A stretch of 64,000 nt of DNA from Marisa cornuarietis. Its lineage: Eukaryota > Mollusca > Gastropoda > Architaenioglossa > Ampullariidae. The notes beneath the pieces are model-generated. The model saw only the letters and a program-made list of their open reading frames with translations. It was not told the origin of the DNA and ran no database searches. Positions within the stretch are counted from its first letter, which is position 1; every line of letters starts with the position of its first letter. The stretch is from assembly GCA_004794655.1 (NCBI GenBank), contig SMMW01000634.1, positions 2,328,501-2,392,500 of the forward strand. Reading direction: 5' to 3'. The position numbers and the translations under genes are program-made. Below are positions 47,459-58,737 of the stretch, in pieces.

Positions 47459-47546
47459 ATTTATTTTAAGGTACTTATTACCATTATTTGAGACCCTGGC
47501 TCATTTATTTTAAGGTACTTATTACCATTATTTGAGACCCTGGCTC
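47459..47546. repeat. 44-bp perfect tandem duplication
   Basis: Two identical 44-bp units start at 47459 and 47503, each beginning ATTTATTTTAAGGTACTTAT. They abut the LINE/SINE tail that follows, suggesting a recent replication-slippage event in that element. Confidence 0.9.
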
Positions 47547-47559
47547 TGACCACGTCTCT

Positions 47560-47645
47560 TCCTCGTTTTAAGCGCTAAGAGCATGCTCTCTATGAGTGTG
47601 AATATGCGCTATAAAAATCTTCACTATTATTATTATTATTATTAT
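47560..47645 (+). mobile_element. LINE/SINE 3' tail with (ATT)n
   Basis: TTTTAAGCGCTAAGAGCATG...ATATGCGCTATAAAAAT followed by an (ATT)n run. It aligns closely with the minus-strand tail at 60937-61045 (TTAAGCGCTGAGCGGATG...ATTATGGGCTATACAAAT). Both belong to the same broad tail class as 29920-30057. Confidence 0.65.
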
Positions 47646-48793
47646 TTTTGATACAATCATTAAAAACACATAAGCTCTCTTCTAAATTTTTTAAAGAGAC
47701 TGAAATATCCTAGTATGCAAAACTAGGCTTGTTGCTATGGCCCCGTCTAATTAATTTGCTGACTAACAAAGCTTCCGTCTTGACTGTGGTCTTCAATTAT
47801 AATTTGTCGTAGGCACATATTGTCTGGCCCTCCCCAAAAAGGAATTATGAGAATCATACAACGCATTTATGAGACATATTAATGCCAGGAGTAAGTTTAA
47901 TAAAACTGTTAACTGAATTGAGATTGACAACTCGGGCTATCTTTCCTTCAGAAGAAGCTTTCTAACTTCATTCCTTCGAGAACAACTACAAAAATAGAAG
48001 TGGACTATCAAATATTGATCCACACACCAATTAGTCCTATTTAAATTTTTTTATAAATTCTATAAAAAAATTAACTTTTAGAAAAAAACTGCTCTATTTA
48101 GTACTCAACTATCCCCCCCCCTCTGGAAAAGTTTGCTTCTCTGAACAAGACAGCAACTGAAAGAAGTCTTTAATAAATTCTTGGCGATGAGGAAGAGTAT
48201 AGGAATAGTATTTTCAGGAGTGAAGTATTCAGTTTGGTTTTGGCCAGAAGCAAAAAAAAAGATTGATAAAGACAGGTCAAAAGGTTAAAACATAAGTTGT
48301 ATGACAAAACAAGTCTTTCAAAAGTTTTTAATTTGCATCACGAGAAGGAACAAGTCATGTGTAGTGGAGGGAGAAATGAAATCAAATGTGCATGCAAAAC
48401 GAAAAGTCCGCAGTGGGCTTATTTTGATGACCTCGCGACTGACTGTTAATAACCAGAATTGATATTCCGTACTGGAATTAATTTCCGGAATACAGATTCA
48501 TGCGCTGAATGTTAATGAGCAGCAGGAAGTGACAAGAACAAACAAACGATAATCAAAGATTAAGGGCTTCTCGATGGGTCAATGTTAACATTTTCGATAA
48601 GGCCACCCCTGATGTTGCTGCCCAGCGCAAAGACTTTGTTATTCACTGTCACCTACTCCTTACATAGACTGACATTAAAGCACTACTGGGGTGCACATTC
48701 TTTTCTTATGTTTGGGAAGAGCTCAATATAACATACTGCAACGCTGACTTATGTAGCCTTAGTTTACACTCCCGATACAACGAGCTGAAAATT

Positions 48794-48795
<2 letters not shown>
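47646..48795. other. Intergenic DNA, no supported gene
   Basis: AT-rich with a small hairpin (TTTTTTATA, AATTC, TATAAAAAA) near 48046-48068. A dyad around 48461-48490 contains GGAATTAATTTCC. No gene seen. Confidence 0.5.

Positions 48796-48880
<85 letters not shown>
48796..48880. repeat. (AC)n microsatellite
   Basis: About 42 uninterrupted AC units, the longest pure dinucleotide array in the window. Confidence 0.95.
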
Positions 48881-48882
<2 letters not shown>

Positions 48883-51384
48883 TTCTGCATGGAGAAATGA
48901 AAAATTTCCGTGTAAGATCTACAATGTAAATTGTGACTAATTCTAGCAGCGATTTCATTATGCAACTTTGATTAGTTTTCTCCAATCTTTGCGTTAAGAC
49001 ATAAGGAAACTGAGTGTTTGTTTGCCAGTGTTTATCGTCCATAAAAACCAAAGGTTTTTCAGACCACCAGTTAAAATTGTTCGTGTTCTTAAGTCCTGGC
49101 GATAAAATAACCGGGTGTTAGCACAAAACAGTAAACATCAATGCTAATGTTAAGAGACTGTTTTAACTGGTTTCTTTTGCATGTAAACCTGTGTCACAGA
49201 TATTTGATAGCAACGAGATATTAGCTTTTCAAACTCTTCTTTGCGTTTAGACCTCCAAAGCCAAATTGTTTACGTTTTTACATCTTTCTAGCAAATTTTC
49301 TTTAGCTGATTTTTCATTCTCTTTCGTGATTTACTTATGTTTCTACGCGATGGGAAGCTGTTAGAACTGGTGTATATGAGGGCTGCTTCTGTGAAGTTCA
49401 ATGCTTTTCACATTGTGGTCTCCTACCTATGGTAAGCTATGTGAGCTTTTTGCTTTAAAGAGAGATGACCACTTGAGGGACTTTGGTTCGTCTATTGTAA
49501 AGAAAAAGAGAACTGATTTAGTCTAACATGGTGGCTTATTGCAAGAACATTCTGTAAGCTGTGTTTGTGTGCCAGGCGACGGACAGTGTAATTAATTTAA
49601 ACTACGAGCAGTGACATAAAAGTTCAGGGCTGCCTGGTTGCTGTTTGGTCCAAATAAAAAATTTAATCAACTCCTAAGGACTTCAAAGAGCAACCCACTG
49701 GAACAGTCACAACAAAGGGAAGTCTGATCCCTGTCTCTGGTTCCTCATTACAGAGTTAGAGTTCGTGTGCTTGGGGGTGGAAGCTACCAAGAGAGAGAGA
49801 GAGAGTTCACTTTTTTTTAGTCAATGTAGGTTCGCGCCGATGACTAAAGGCGGGGGGTGGGGGAGCAAACAATGATACATAAATACGGTTACAAACAGTT
49901 ACATTTTACAACATAACAAAAAGAAAAAAATGAAATAACTATCCTAGACATATATATATAATTGAAGGGAGGGGGATAAACAATGATTGTTAGGAGCCCA
50001 TTGGCCAGGAAACAGGTACAAAGACTAAACTTGTATCAACAAAACACTGGACTTGCTCTAGGGTGTAAAACCAGGGCTGGCATATGTACAAACAGCTACA
50101 TTTGTAGCCTAAAAAATAAATAACTAGCCGAAAGAGAGAGAAAGAAATAGAGAGAGAGAGCGTTCAACTGAGGAATGATGTATCATAGACAACAATCCAA
50201 GTTCGCGAAGATGCAGTCAATAACTGAATAAAAGAAGAAGTGTTCTTTATGTGAGATAATGATAATCATCGCACAGCATTCGTTGGTCTCCTCAAGTTAC
50301 ACCCCCCACCAATCTCCGTTTCTTCGTCATCGTCATGACGACGACTTCATTAGTCGTTTGATGTTGACTAGGTCGCTGTAAGTGATCATCATCTTCATGT
50401 GTAACATTATCTCAACGACGACTTACGAACTCGATTTGTCTGCTTCCATTTTAAACAGGCAGAGCGAGTCCTCTTGTCAGAAAGATTCTCATATATGGAA
50501 ATATCAGACTTTTAAAACTTTCCTGCAAATTTTTCAAAAGAAAGAAGGAAAATAAAAGTGAAAAGCCCAAAGGTTGCAAGAAAAAAGTGTATTTAAAGTT
50601 TATTTATTGACCTTAAACATTAATGTGAGTGAGATGTTAGTCCCGTGACTTTGTTCTAGGACAAGCTCCTACCTCTCCACCCTCCGCCTAAAAAACACCA
50701 ATATTAAGTATGCGGTTTCAACAGAGCAAAGCTTTCCGAGTTCTTAATATAGTTTGGAATGTAGATGTAGCAGACTTATATGTGTATGATATCTAGAGAG
50801 AAAAACGTAAAACAGATTATAAAAATGGCGACCAAAAGAAACAGACTAAAATACGTGTGTAAGTCTGGAGTTCGTCTTTAAGCTGATTGGGTTTTTCTTT
50901 TCGCAAACTACCATCGCCTCGCATTTTTGCTATTATTTCGTTTCTAAAGATTGAAGAGACAGGTAATTTTCCTGTCTTTGTGAATATGTGGATATCGCGG
51001 AGGGGATCTGCTTCGAGTAGGATACGCATTTTTGTTATGGCGCGTCTCCCAAAGAAAACGAGGGTGTGGTGTACACGGCTGTTGAAAATGATTAGACACA
51101 AAGGTAACCCTCGTAGAGAGTACATCACCAACACGGTGAACATGGCGCTCGGTCTCTTTGCTGATTGTTAGGAGCTCATTGGCCAGATGGGGAGATGCTT
51201 AGTGCAGCGTGCCTCACGGTCTTGTTCAGTTGTGAGTACGTTTCACGCAATAAACAGAAATGTTGAGAGCTTTTTCGACGATGACCCAGTGAGGTTGAGT
51301 GCTGTGAAACGGGGTATAGTATTTAGACAGAGGTGGTTCAGTGGACTGTTAGTGTGGCCTAGAGACTGAGTGACGATTTGTGAA
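48881..51384. other. Intergenic DNA with a 24-bp direct repeat pair
   Basis: No supported gene. GATTGTTAGGAGCCCATTGG continuing to CCAG (49985-50008) recurs at 51163-51186 with one mismatch, bracketing 1.15 kb. The enclosed segment has overlapping open frames on both strands at 50817-51171 (108 and 94 codons) without recognisable motifs. Confidence 0.45.
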
Positions 51385-51606
51385 GTTCGGTGAGGCTTAG
51401 TGGTGGTTAGCGTGGTTCAGTAAGGCTTTATTACGGTTACAGGAGTTCAGTGAGCCTCAGTGGTGGTTGGCTGGTTCAGTGAGCCTCAGCAGTTGTTAAT
51501 GTGGTTCAGTGAGCCTCAGTGGTGGTCAGTGTGGCTCAGTGAGGCTCAGAGGATGATGAATGTTGTTCAGTTAGCCTTAGTGGTAGCAAGCGTGATTCAG
51601 TGAGCA
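51385..51606. repeat. Degenerate ~34-bp tandem repeat
   Basis: Six or so imperfect units share GGTTCAGTGAGCCTCAGTGG. Spacing varies between units, and sequence divergence is high at the edges. Confidence 0.7.
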
Positions 51607-51816
51607 AAAGGTGTTTATTTACAAAAGTTTAAATAAACCAGGGAATCAGCCAAATTACAATATGGATGTATTTATTACTGTATGTATTTGGAACTGGAAT
51701 GACAGCTGTGCTAGTTAACATATCTATGTAAACAGGCTTTTATGTTTTCTATGTTTTTATGTTCACCCTCTTTAGTTATGGGCCATGGCGTATTCTAAAT
51801 AAAGTCAAAGTCAAAG

Positions 51817-51893
<77 letters not shown>
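51607..51893 (+). mobile_element. LINE 3' end with AAAGTC tail running into (CA)n
   Basis: The stretch CACCCTCTTTAGTTATGGGC ... TATTCTAAATAAAGTCAAAGTC is a typical non-LTR 3' terminus: a GGGC..GG motif, then ATAAA, then a short hexanucleotide tail. The last AAAGTC unit passes directly into a 38-unit (CA)n array (51818-51893). No coding part survives. Confidence 0.55.
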
Positions 51894-51894
<1 letters not shown>

Positions 51895-54377
51895 TACACA
51901 TTCGCACACACATTCTTTGTCTTCTTTATTTCCATAATTAAAAATTGGTTGCAGCTGTCAGAACGCCTACAGATCTTCCTTCCATCTAGCAATCGAGTCT
52001 AGTTTCCTATCCGACTGTGGCTAATCTAATCTGATTGTTCTTAACACTTATGACTTTTTAAAAATGAGAGCACAGATTATGCCGATTCCAGTTCCTGTCG
52101 AGAAATATCGTTTTGAGACCCAATCAGATATCAAAAATCCCTCCCGAACTTAGCCCTGAAATTTCACAATGTGTACTTATTTCTTCTTTTTATGTAAAAT
52201 AAGTTTAAATTTAGAAAGAGAATCCTTACTTTTCATGTCATGAAACACATTATGAACCTATGCCACGTAATAAAGAAGACGAGCAGAGGACGTGTAGATT
52301 CGGACGCGAACGGGTTAACAGACTTTCCATTTGCGGAAGTCCTGTACCGTCTACAGAGTTATCGACCATGCCATAAGTACCGCAGCTAGTCGCTTGGAGT
52401 GCTGATGGTAAGTGGCTCAAGACCGAGCACTCTTTTCTGCATTAATTCCGAGCCCCTGACGCTCTAGACAAGCCAGAGGAGATCAAGTGTCCCGCCATAA
52501 CTGGTCGCTTGAGAGAAAAGCGCCACCATGGACCTCTGCTGAGCGATTTTGTTTTCCCGGGACAATTTAAGACAATCGCACATTGTTTAGAGAAATGGCG
52601 TCTGGATTGACAGTTTGAACAGTAATCTGCGAGAACGATATAATAGGATAAAAATTAGTCACGACACATGGGATTACCTTGGAGTCAACTGAATGGTTTT
52701 TGTCTTTGATAGCTTCGAAGCCAGATAAGCCAGGAATGGGACGACGAAAAGATGTTTTTTTTGTAAACGTTAGATAGTCCGTTTAAGAACGTGCTTGGCT
52801 TGCAGAAACAAAACAATTGTCAGGTTGAATTACACTTATCGCAACAAGGAACTGAAACGGATCTTCAAGCACAAACATCGACCACCCAATAAAACGAAGA
52901 AACATGCATGAAACCAATAAAAAAGGGAGAAAAAAAAACCCTCAGTGATCAGAATCAGATCAAAGTGCAGGGTATCTAGAAACAGTGTGCAACGCTGTTT
53001 TTTTCTTTGTAATCTCTTTCTCTGTTTCTCACAGGAGGATTTGCAAAGCTGTGTGCGCTGGTCGGTTCAAGAGCAGATTAACACGCACAGGCCCTTGACA
53101 CTCTGAAGGTTACGGCCCCCTCCACAACCGTTTAGCGAAATAAAACGACTGCTATGGAAACGGAAGTGTTCGGAGGCAAACTCTGTTTTTGTGATCTCTG
53201 GGTCACAAACACGTGACACACACTCCTGCCTGCAATTCGCGAAATTGAGATCTTCATTTGCAAGGGCACGAATAGAGAGCAGGATAGGTGGGAGGGGGGG
53301 GGGCAGGACAGAGAGATTAGAAGAGAGACAGAGAGAGAGAGAGTGAGGAAAAAGCGACAGAAAAAGACATTTTGAAACATATTACTGCATATTTTTTTCC
53401 TTGAGAAAAGTTTAGTAGAGTGAATTTTCCCTAGCACGAGGTTCGTCCGTTATTTTGGTCTTCTTGTTAGTTGCAATGGCGTTTCTATTTTTCCAGAGAA
53501 ACAAGGCCGTTATAAACAGACACTAGCCTTAGCTGTGACTGTAAACTGTACCCTAAACCCAAACTCCATGTTAGGGAGAGGCAAATAAGCGTCAATGAAG
53601 ACGGAAGTGATGTAAGAGACTAGCCCATCGTGTGGTCTGGCTTACTAGCCAATCACGTTGAGTTTCCTGCTTACAATTATCAGAAGAGTAGACGCGCACT
53701 TAGTCTTTGCTAAGCTGACTTTTTAGCGAGCTTCAAAGTCATGTCCATGGAGACTAACAGGCACTCAAATGTCAATAGACGTATTACTTTATTTTTGTTG
53801 GGTGTGGGTGGGGCAGACTCTTCTGCATTCCGTTTATAGATAACAAATGAACAAACTAAAACTTTAAAATTTTGTTTGAAAAACAAAGTCGGTCATAACC
53901 TACAGTAGCTAGAAATATGACAAAAGTGGAGACTAAAGATGAAGAGTTAGTAACAGACAAAATAAAGAAACATTTTATGCATACAAAAAAGAAGTAAACT
54001 GGCTTCAGCGGGGTGTAGATCGGTTGTCGGAGGGTTGCAAAATGGTATACAAATATTGAGGCAATTACATACGCATTTGTACATCTCCAAATCTCTCTCT
54101 CTATCTATATATAAATATATATCTTATACTGTCTTGGTTCATGATGAGTAAGCAATTTCAAAAATTTTGGTAGTGGAAGACTCGTACAGTTCACGAATAA
54201 CATTTAAAACACAGCTCTCTCGTCAATGTTCTTTCAGCTACGTTGTCCTTTGTCCGATTTTCAGTGGTATTTTGTAATGAATGTGAACAAAATATTGATT
54301 GTACTTCTTTTATTGCAAGAAACAAATATCAGACAGTCTAGGATTCAACTTGTATCTTGAAAATAGAACTGTATTGT
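51894..54377. other. Intergenic DNA, no supported gene
   Basis: No exon, RNA gene or mobile element identified. A G-rich run at about 53290-53304 and a GA tract at about 53325-53345 lie inside a 101-codon minus-strand frame that I consider chance. Confidence 0.5.
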
Positions 54378-54385
54378 CAAAAGGT

Positions 54386-54645
54386 AAAGGTCATTCTCTA
54401 ACCTTTTCAGGTTTTTGGGGAGAGAAGTGCTAAAGATCTGTTTCTGTCAGGGCAACTCTATGTGAGGGTAGTGTCAGTCTCATCTCCGTCCCTGTCTCAC
54501 CTTCTCCAACACTCTGTGGAGTCAGGTACCCATTCCGACGGCTGGATCAACTGAGGAAAGTTTTCTGTGCCACACAGGTATCCAACCAGCGCCAGTCTTG
54601 GTTCAGACACCAGTGCTGTAACCATTGGGGTGTTTGCTTCTCCAG
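54386..54645 (-). mobile_element. tRNA-derived SINE (family A, copy 3)
   Basis: Aligns along its length with the SINE at 6714-6990. Shared segments include GGAGTCAGGTACCCATTC (in + orientation), CCAACCAGCGCC toward the head, and AAAGGTCATTCTCTAACC at the 3' end. The head still shows a B-box-like segment but the A box is eroded. No target duplication is evident, so it is older than copy 1. Confidence 0.75.
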
Positions 54646-54876
54646 CAGCCTTGAGGCTAGAATGAATATCTTAGGAAACATTATTATGTCCCAGAAAACA
54701 GCATCGTCTTAGGGTCAGATGCCCAGTGCAGTTATAAGCCTTGTGAGCTCAAGTCCAAAGGTCAGCTTGATTACAGGGGTGAAGGTCGTTTGGAAGGGGG
54801 GCGAAGTACGGATGCAGCAACATGCGAGGATCAGTTTTATTTGTTAGGCAGCGGAATAAGTTAGGTTATATCTGTG

Positions 54877-54890
54877 CCTCCAGGGGGCGC
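54877..54890 (+). promoter_or_regulatory. CTCF-like binding motif
   Basis: CCTCCAGGGGGCGC matches the CTCF core consensus at 13 of 14 positions, the GGGGGC form being a strong variant in other animals. Flanking sequence is unremarkable. Confidence 0.45.
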
Positions 54891-56639
54891 GATTTCCAAG
54901 CCATCGATTTCGCTCGTATTGTTTTCGTATCAATCTCGCCTGCCTTCGTCTTCCGAGTGAGAGGAAGCCATTTCCCCGTGCTGGATCTTTATGTCTAGCT
55001 ACATATCTCCTGCGTACACCGTTTGTCAGACTTGCTCAGCGTCTGCCTTTGCCATTCATTACACCAAAGCAATTTTGGCAAGAAGCGAATCTTTATTGTT
55101 AATGGGACGAGGCTGTCTGCATTCTTCTCCAGCACTTCTTTTTACAGACGACTTATCTTACAAGCAATCACTTGGCCAACTGAATGATGATGGAACCTGT
55201 AAAAGCTATATATTATGGGCGACCAAGCTCACTACACGTACCATCAGCTTTGGATTTTACACGACTATTTAAAATAGGAAGTTTATTTAAGGCCCGCCTA
55301 AAGTGATCGGAACACGAAAACACTTTTAGCTGCCTTTGAATTGTTGTGATGTCTGCTTAAAACGTGAATGTCGGCATCTTGTTGATCTAATCTCATTGTT
55401 TGCTTCGTGTAAAAGACATGTCCTATAATTGAAGAGAAGTGTCTTATTTGCAAGAAAAAACTTTTTGACAAGTTCCTTGTTTTTTAATTCCACCCTCTGA
55501 CGAGTTTAGTGTGAAACTTCGGGGCAACATTCAAGTATCTTGTTCTTGAATTCTGTCCACTGACGAGTTAAGTTTGCAAGTTAGGGCCAACGTTCTGCAT
55601 GTACAATCAGTCAGTCACGCAGAATGTACATTTTATAAAGTTGATATAGTCTCAGTTCACAATGAAGAATAGCTGTCATTACGCCAAGGATCCTGGGAAA
55701 AATCATGGGGGCTGACAGACGGCAGTAAGTCGGAAGCAGAAATTAAAAACTTTGTCATGTGGTACGTTGGTGTCAATGGAACTACTGTAGTAATGTAGTC
55801 ATGACTGACGTAGTCTCAGTGTACCCGGTTGTAAGGGGCACAACCAGGGACTGTTGAAAACCTATTACTTCTACATTCAGTTCTTATTGGCTTTACTAAA
55901 CATTAGTACATTTCTAAGACTTTTTGGCATTTTGAGTTTAACAGTCTTATTCAGGTGCATATCCTATTCACATTTATGTTTCTGGTTTAGTACAACAGTG
56001 TGAACATCTAAACATTGCTGCCAAGGGCAAAGATATCATAGTATGCATTGGCAATGAATTTTCTACTCTGAAGGGGACAACAATCATGAGGCTTTTAACC
56101 GTAACTGGTTCAGTCTGCATTTTAATGTCTGTATATCTTCTATAATAATAATAATAATAATAATATAAAAAACGTTGAACATATGTTACAGAGTATAAGT
56201 GTTCTCTCTGGGTGAATTTACTAAATGGTAATATTCCTATATCAATAATTTCAGTGATGCTGGTTGTCTGTGAAAACCACCTATTGTTAGAAACAAAAAA
56301 ATAAGCGATTTCTAGAAAAGAAAAAACACGTGATTTCCTATGTCTGATTAAAAGTTTTTTTTTCTCACTTACATAACTGTATGACACTGATGTTGGAGAC
56401 TAATCGATAACACTTTAAGAGCTCTTTTGTATTCACTATTTATTTTCGAGATATTAGAAATTAAATATCAAAACAATAACGGAAAACATCATAAACAAAT
56501 TAAAGTGGTCACAGTAAAAACTGACAATTGCCATTTGCAACCAGCGTTTCTGTCAACAACTCCAAAAAAGGTTAAAAAATAATTAAACAATTTTCCTCTA
56601 TTGTATTTTCTCCCGGCCCTCTGTTCCTTTTTCTCTGAC
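54891..56639. other. Intergenic DNA with a diverged duplication
   Basis: No supported gene. A 63-bp tandem duplication (55476-55601) has units starting CTTGTTTTTTAATTCC and CTTGTTCTTGAATTCT that share the CTGACGAGTT core. A short AAT run lies at 56144-56164. Confidence 0.5.
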
Positions 56640-57110
56640 GCTGTGTGTGTGTGAGTGTGTGAAGGAGGGTGCGCGTGCTGTGCGCGCGTGCGCAATGGAA
56701 ACCATGAGGATGGAGGAGAGGGAATATGCGACCAACGTGGGCGGTGAGTTCCCAGCTGGGAACACAACAACTTGCGTGAAATATAGCTGGCTAAAGTCTT
56801 GTGACAGTTCGAAAGGGCGGGGGTGTCCCCATGGCATCCGTGTATCTGCGGCATTGTGGCCTTAATGGACTGGACGTAGCCATGACAAGGAAGCAATATG
56901 GGCGTCCCAAGAGGGGGCAGCGTGCATTCCCGTGTAAGCACATCCGGTTCGCTCCGCCGATGCGCAGCAAAAGATGCGCAAGCACGCGCATTGCGCAGCC
57001 AGGCAAACTGTTTCCAATCAAGCAAGACGCGCCAAAAACACCAGGCGCGAGAAATGGCGACGTGCGATGGGCAACAGCGTCAGTAGTTTACGATATTTTA
57101 TTCAACAGAT
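56640..57110. promoter_or_regulatory. CpG-rich, NRF1-like promoter candidate
   Basis: I count about 36 CpG in roughly 460 bp, far denser than the surroundings. TGCGCA or GCGCA half sites of the NRF1 type cluster at about 56680-56695 and 56960-56998. A YY1-like AAATGGCGAC overlaps an ATG at 57054. That ATG opens an 11-codon frame, and an overlapping ATG at 57067 opens a 30-residue frame starting MGNSVSS, which looks like an N-myristoylation signal. No strong splice donor follows, so no coding exon is claimed. Long overlapping frames on both strands (139 and 178 codons) are expected from GC-rich sequence. Confidence 0.4.
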
Positions 57111-58509
57111 GGAAGGATATTTCACTGCGAGTACACTCCTACAACCGAACAGTTCATGATAAATTTAAATGCAACAACAGCTGGCATTTTTGCACTGAAG
57201 CCACTACCAGAAATACGTGATATTAGGTTTAAAGATAAAGAGGATACGGAGTAAAGGCAATGTAATATGCAATCGTCCATTGTAGCTAATACATCAACCT
57301 CGCCTCTTCCGAAAAAAAATAAAACCACAAAAAGAAACAAACTAAAAGCAAATAAATAAGCAAATTAAAACTCTTTGCAAGCACCCCAATTTCTAAATCA
57401 GAGTTAGTTTTCATTTTTGTTCGTTTTTCTCCTTTCTTGTGCTCATACATTTTCTTGTAGTCGTCTCCCCCACAAAATAACAACAAACAACTCATGTTTA
57501 TACCGACGCCACAAAAGCCATTGTAAAGGGGGGGGGGCAATCAAATCTGACCAAAAAATGACATCGATCAGTTTATCTTGCTGTGACTTTAATTTGATAT
57601 CTCTATTGACATCATCAGCAACAGAACCGGCGAGATTATCCACCCGGATTCGGTAGCTCGCTTCTGACCAAAAAGTTTCAGTAATGGATCCCTCTTTCTT
57701 TGGAGAAGAACCACTCTGTCTGTTTGGCCTCTGTTCCACCCCCCTTTAAGCCCGTTGACAAGAGCGTACATAACACTCACGGCGCTTATATGAATCAGGG
57801 AGATATGGTGGTCCAGGAACTTCTCTTAGATTAACTGTCAGACCAGGCTTAAATAATGCCTCCATCAATATTCAAAGCACTTTGAGAGATCACATTTGCA
57901 TGCTTTGCGCTGGACCGTAATTCGTCTGCCTGAGCTGTGTTGCCCAAAGAGTGTGGGGGCTGGACAGGGTTCCGCAGCACGAAGACTCACCTGCAACCAG
58001 AGCAGCGCCAGCTGAACGTGGCTTTGTTCAGAAACGGAGCTCAGGCGGAGAGGGCGCGCCAGGCGTCAGATACTGACCTTCTGAAAGATGAGGCAGAAGC
58101 ATGGCGTCAGATGAACCTCTAGTGCCAGAACTTGATGGATGGGCTGCTCTCTGCTGCTGCTGTCACGAGATCGGTACTCAACGGCTCGCTCGTCTGGCCT
58201 TGCTGTAAGGGTGAAGGAGGGAGTGAAATTGGTTTTTTACCCCCATCCCCTACATTTTTTGACGATGCCTGTTGCTGGTTCTGCAACATAACGGAATGAG
58301 AAGAAGGCGGCAGCATCCGCATCAGCAGCCGCAGTACGAGCGCGAGTACAGTAGCAGTAGTAGAAACAACAAAAACAACATTATTTGCTTTGACGTGTGG
58401 AGGTATGATGGATGTAGTTCTTGTTTTATTGTGTCTTGGTCGATCCTTATCTTTTCGACTACGCTTCCACACAGTTTAATACGTCGTCGTTACTGTCATT
58501 TCATTGTCA
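57111..58509. other. No supported gene; one odd short frame
   Basis: The + strand frame after the stop at 57931, to 58122, contains a charged, Ala/Arg/Glu-rich stretch (QAERARQASDTDLLKDEAEA) unlike its surroundings. It has no ATG, and a poor acceptor near 57935 is the only splice candidate. It could be an exon or chance. CAG/CTG-rich patches lie near 58150 and 58310. Confidence 0.3.
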
Positions 58510-58690
58510 TGATGGGCTGTTCTATAGGGCAGTGATGAACAATTTGACCTAAAATAGTGGGTTTTGGGTTCAGATCCATATCAGGTACAGGCGATTTCTC
58601 TGTAGGTGTGGGTAATGTCTACATAAAAGACTAACTCACCTTAATAAATCCTTCGCATCTGACGGTGTAAAAGAAAAGCAGCTAAGCCTC
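58510..58690 (+). mobile_element. Possible worn tRNA-derived SINE
   Basis: A B-box-like GGGTTCAGATCC near 58566 is followed by a body ending near GACGGTGTAAAAG (about 58662). The A box is doubtful and no target duplication is seen. It could equally be unrelated sequence with one chance B box. Confidence 0.3.
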
Positions 58691-58737
58691 AATGTGAACA
58701 GTACCTCATCATCCTTCCCCTAACTGACACTAGCTGA

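Noticed and set aside
47161..47469. Frame encoding a repeated Pro-Thr-Asn-Gln peptide
   Set aside because: Direct translation of the (AACC)n microsatellite.
56489..57025. 178-codon minus-strand frame
   Set aside because: Lies antisense to another open frame in a CpG-rich stretch where stops are rare. No domain recognised.
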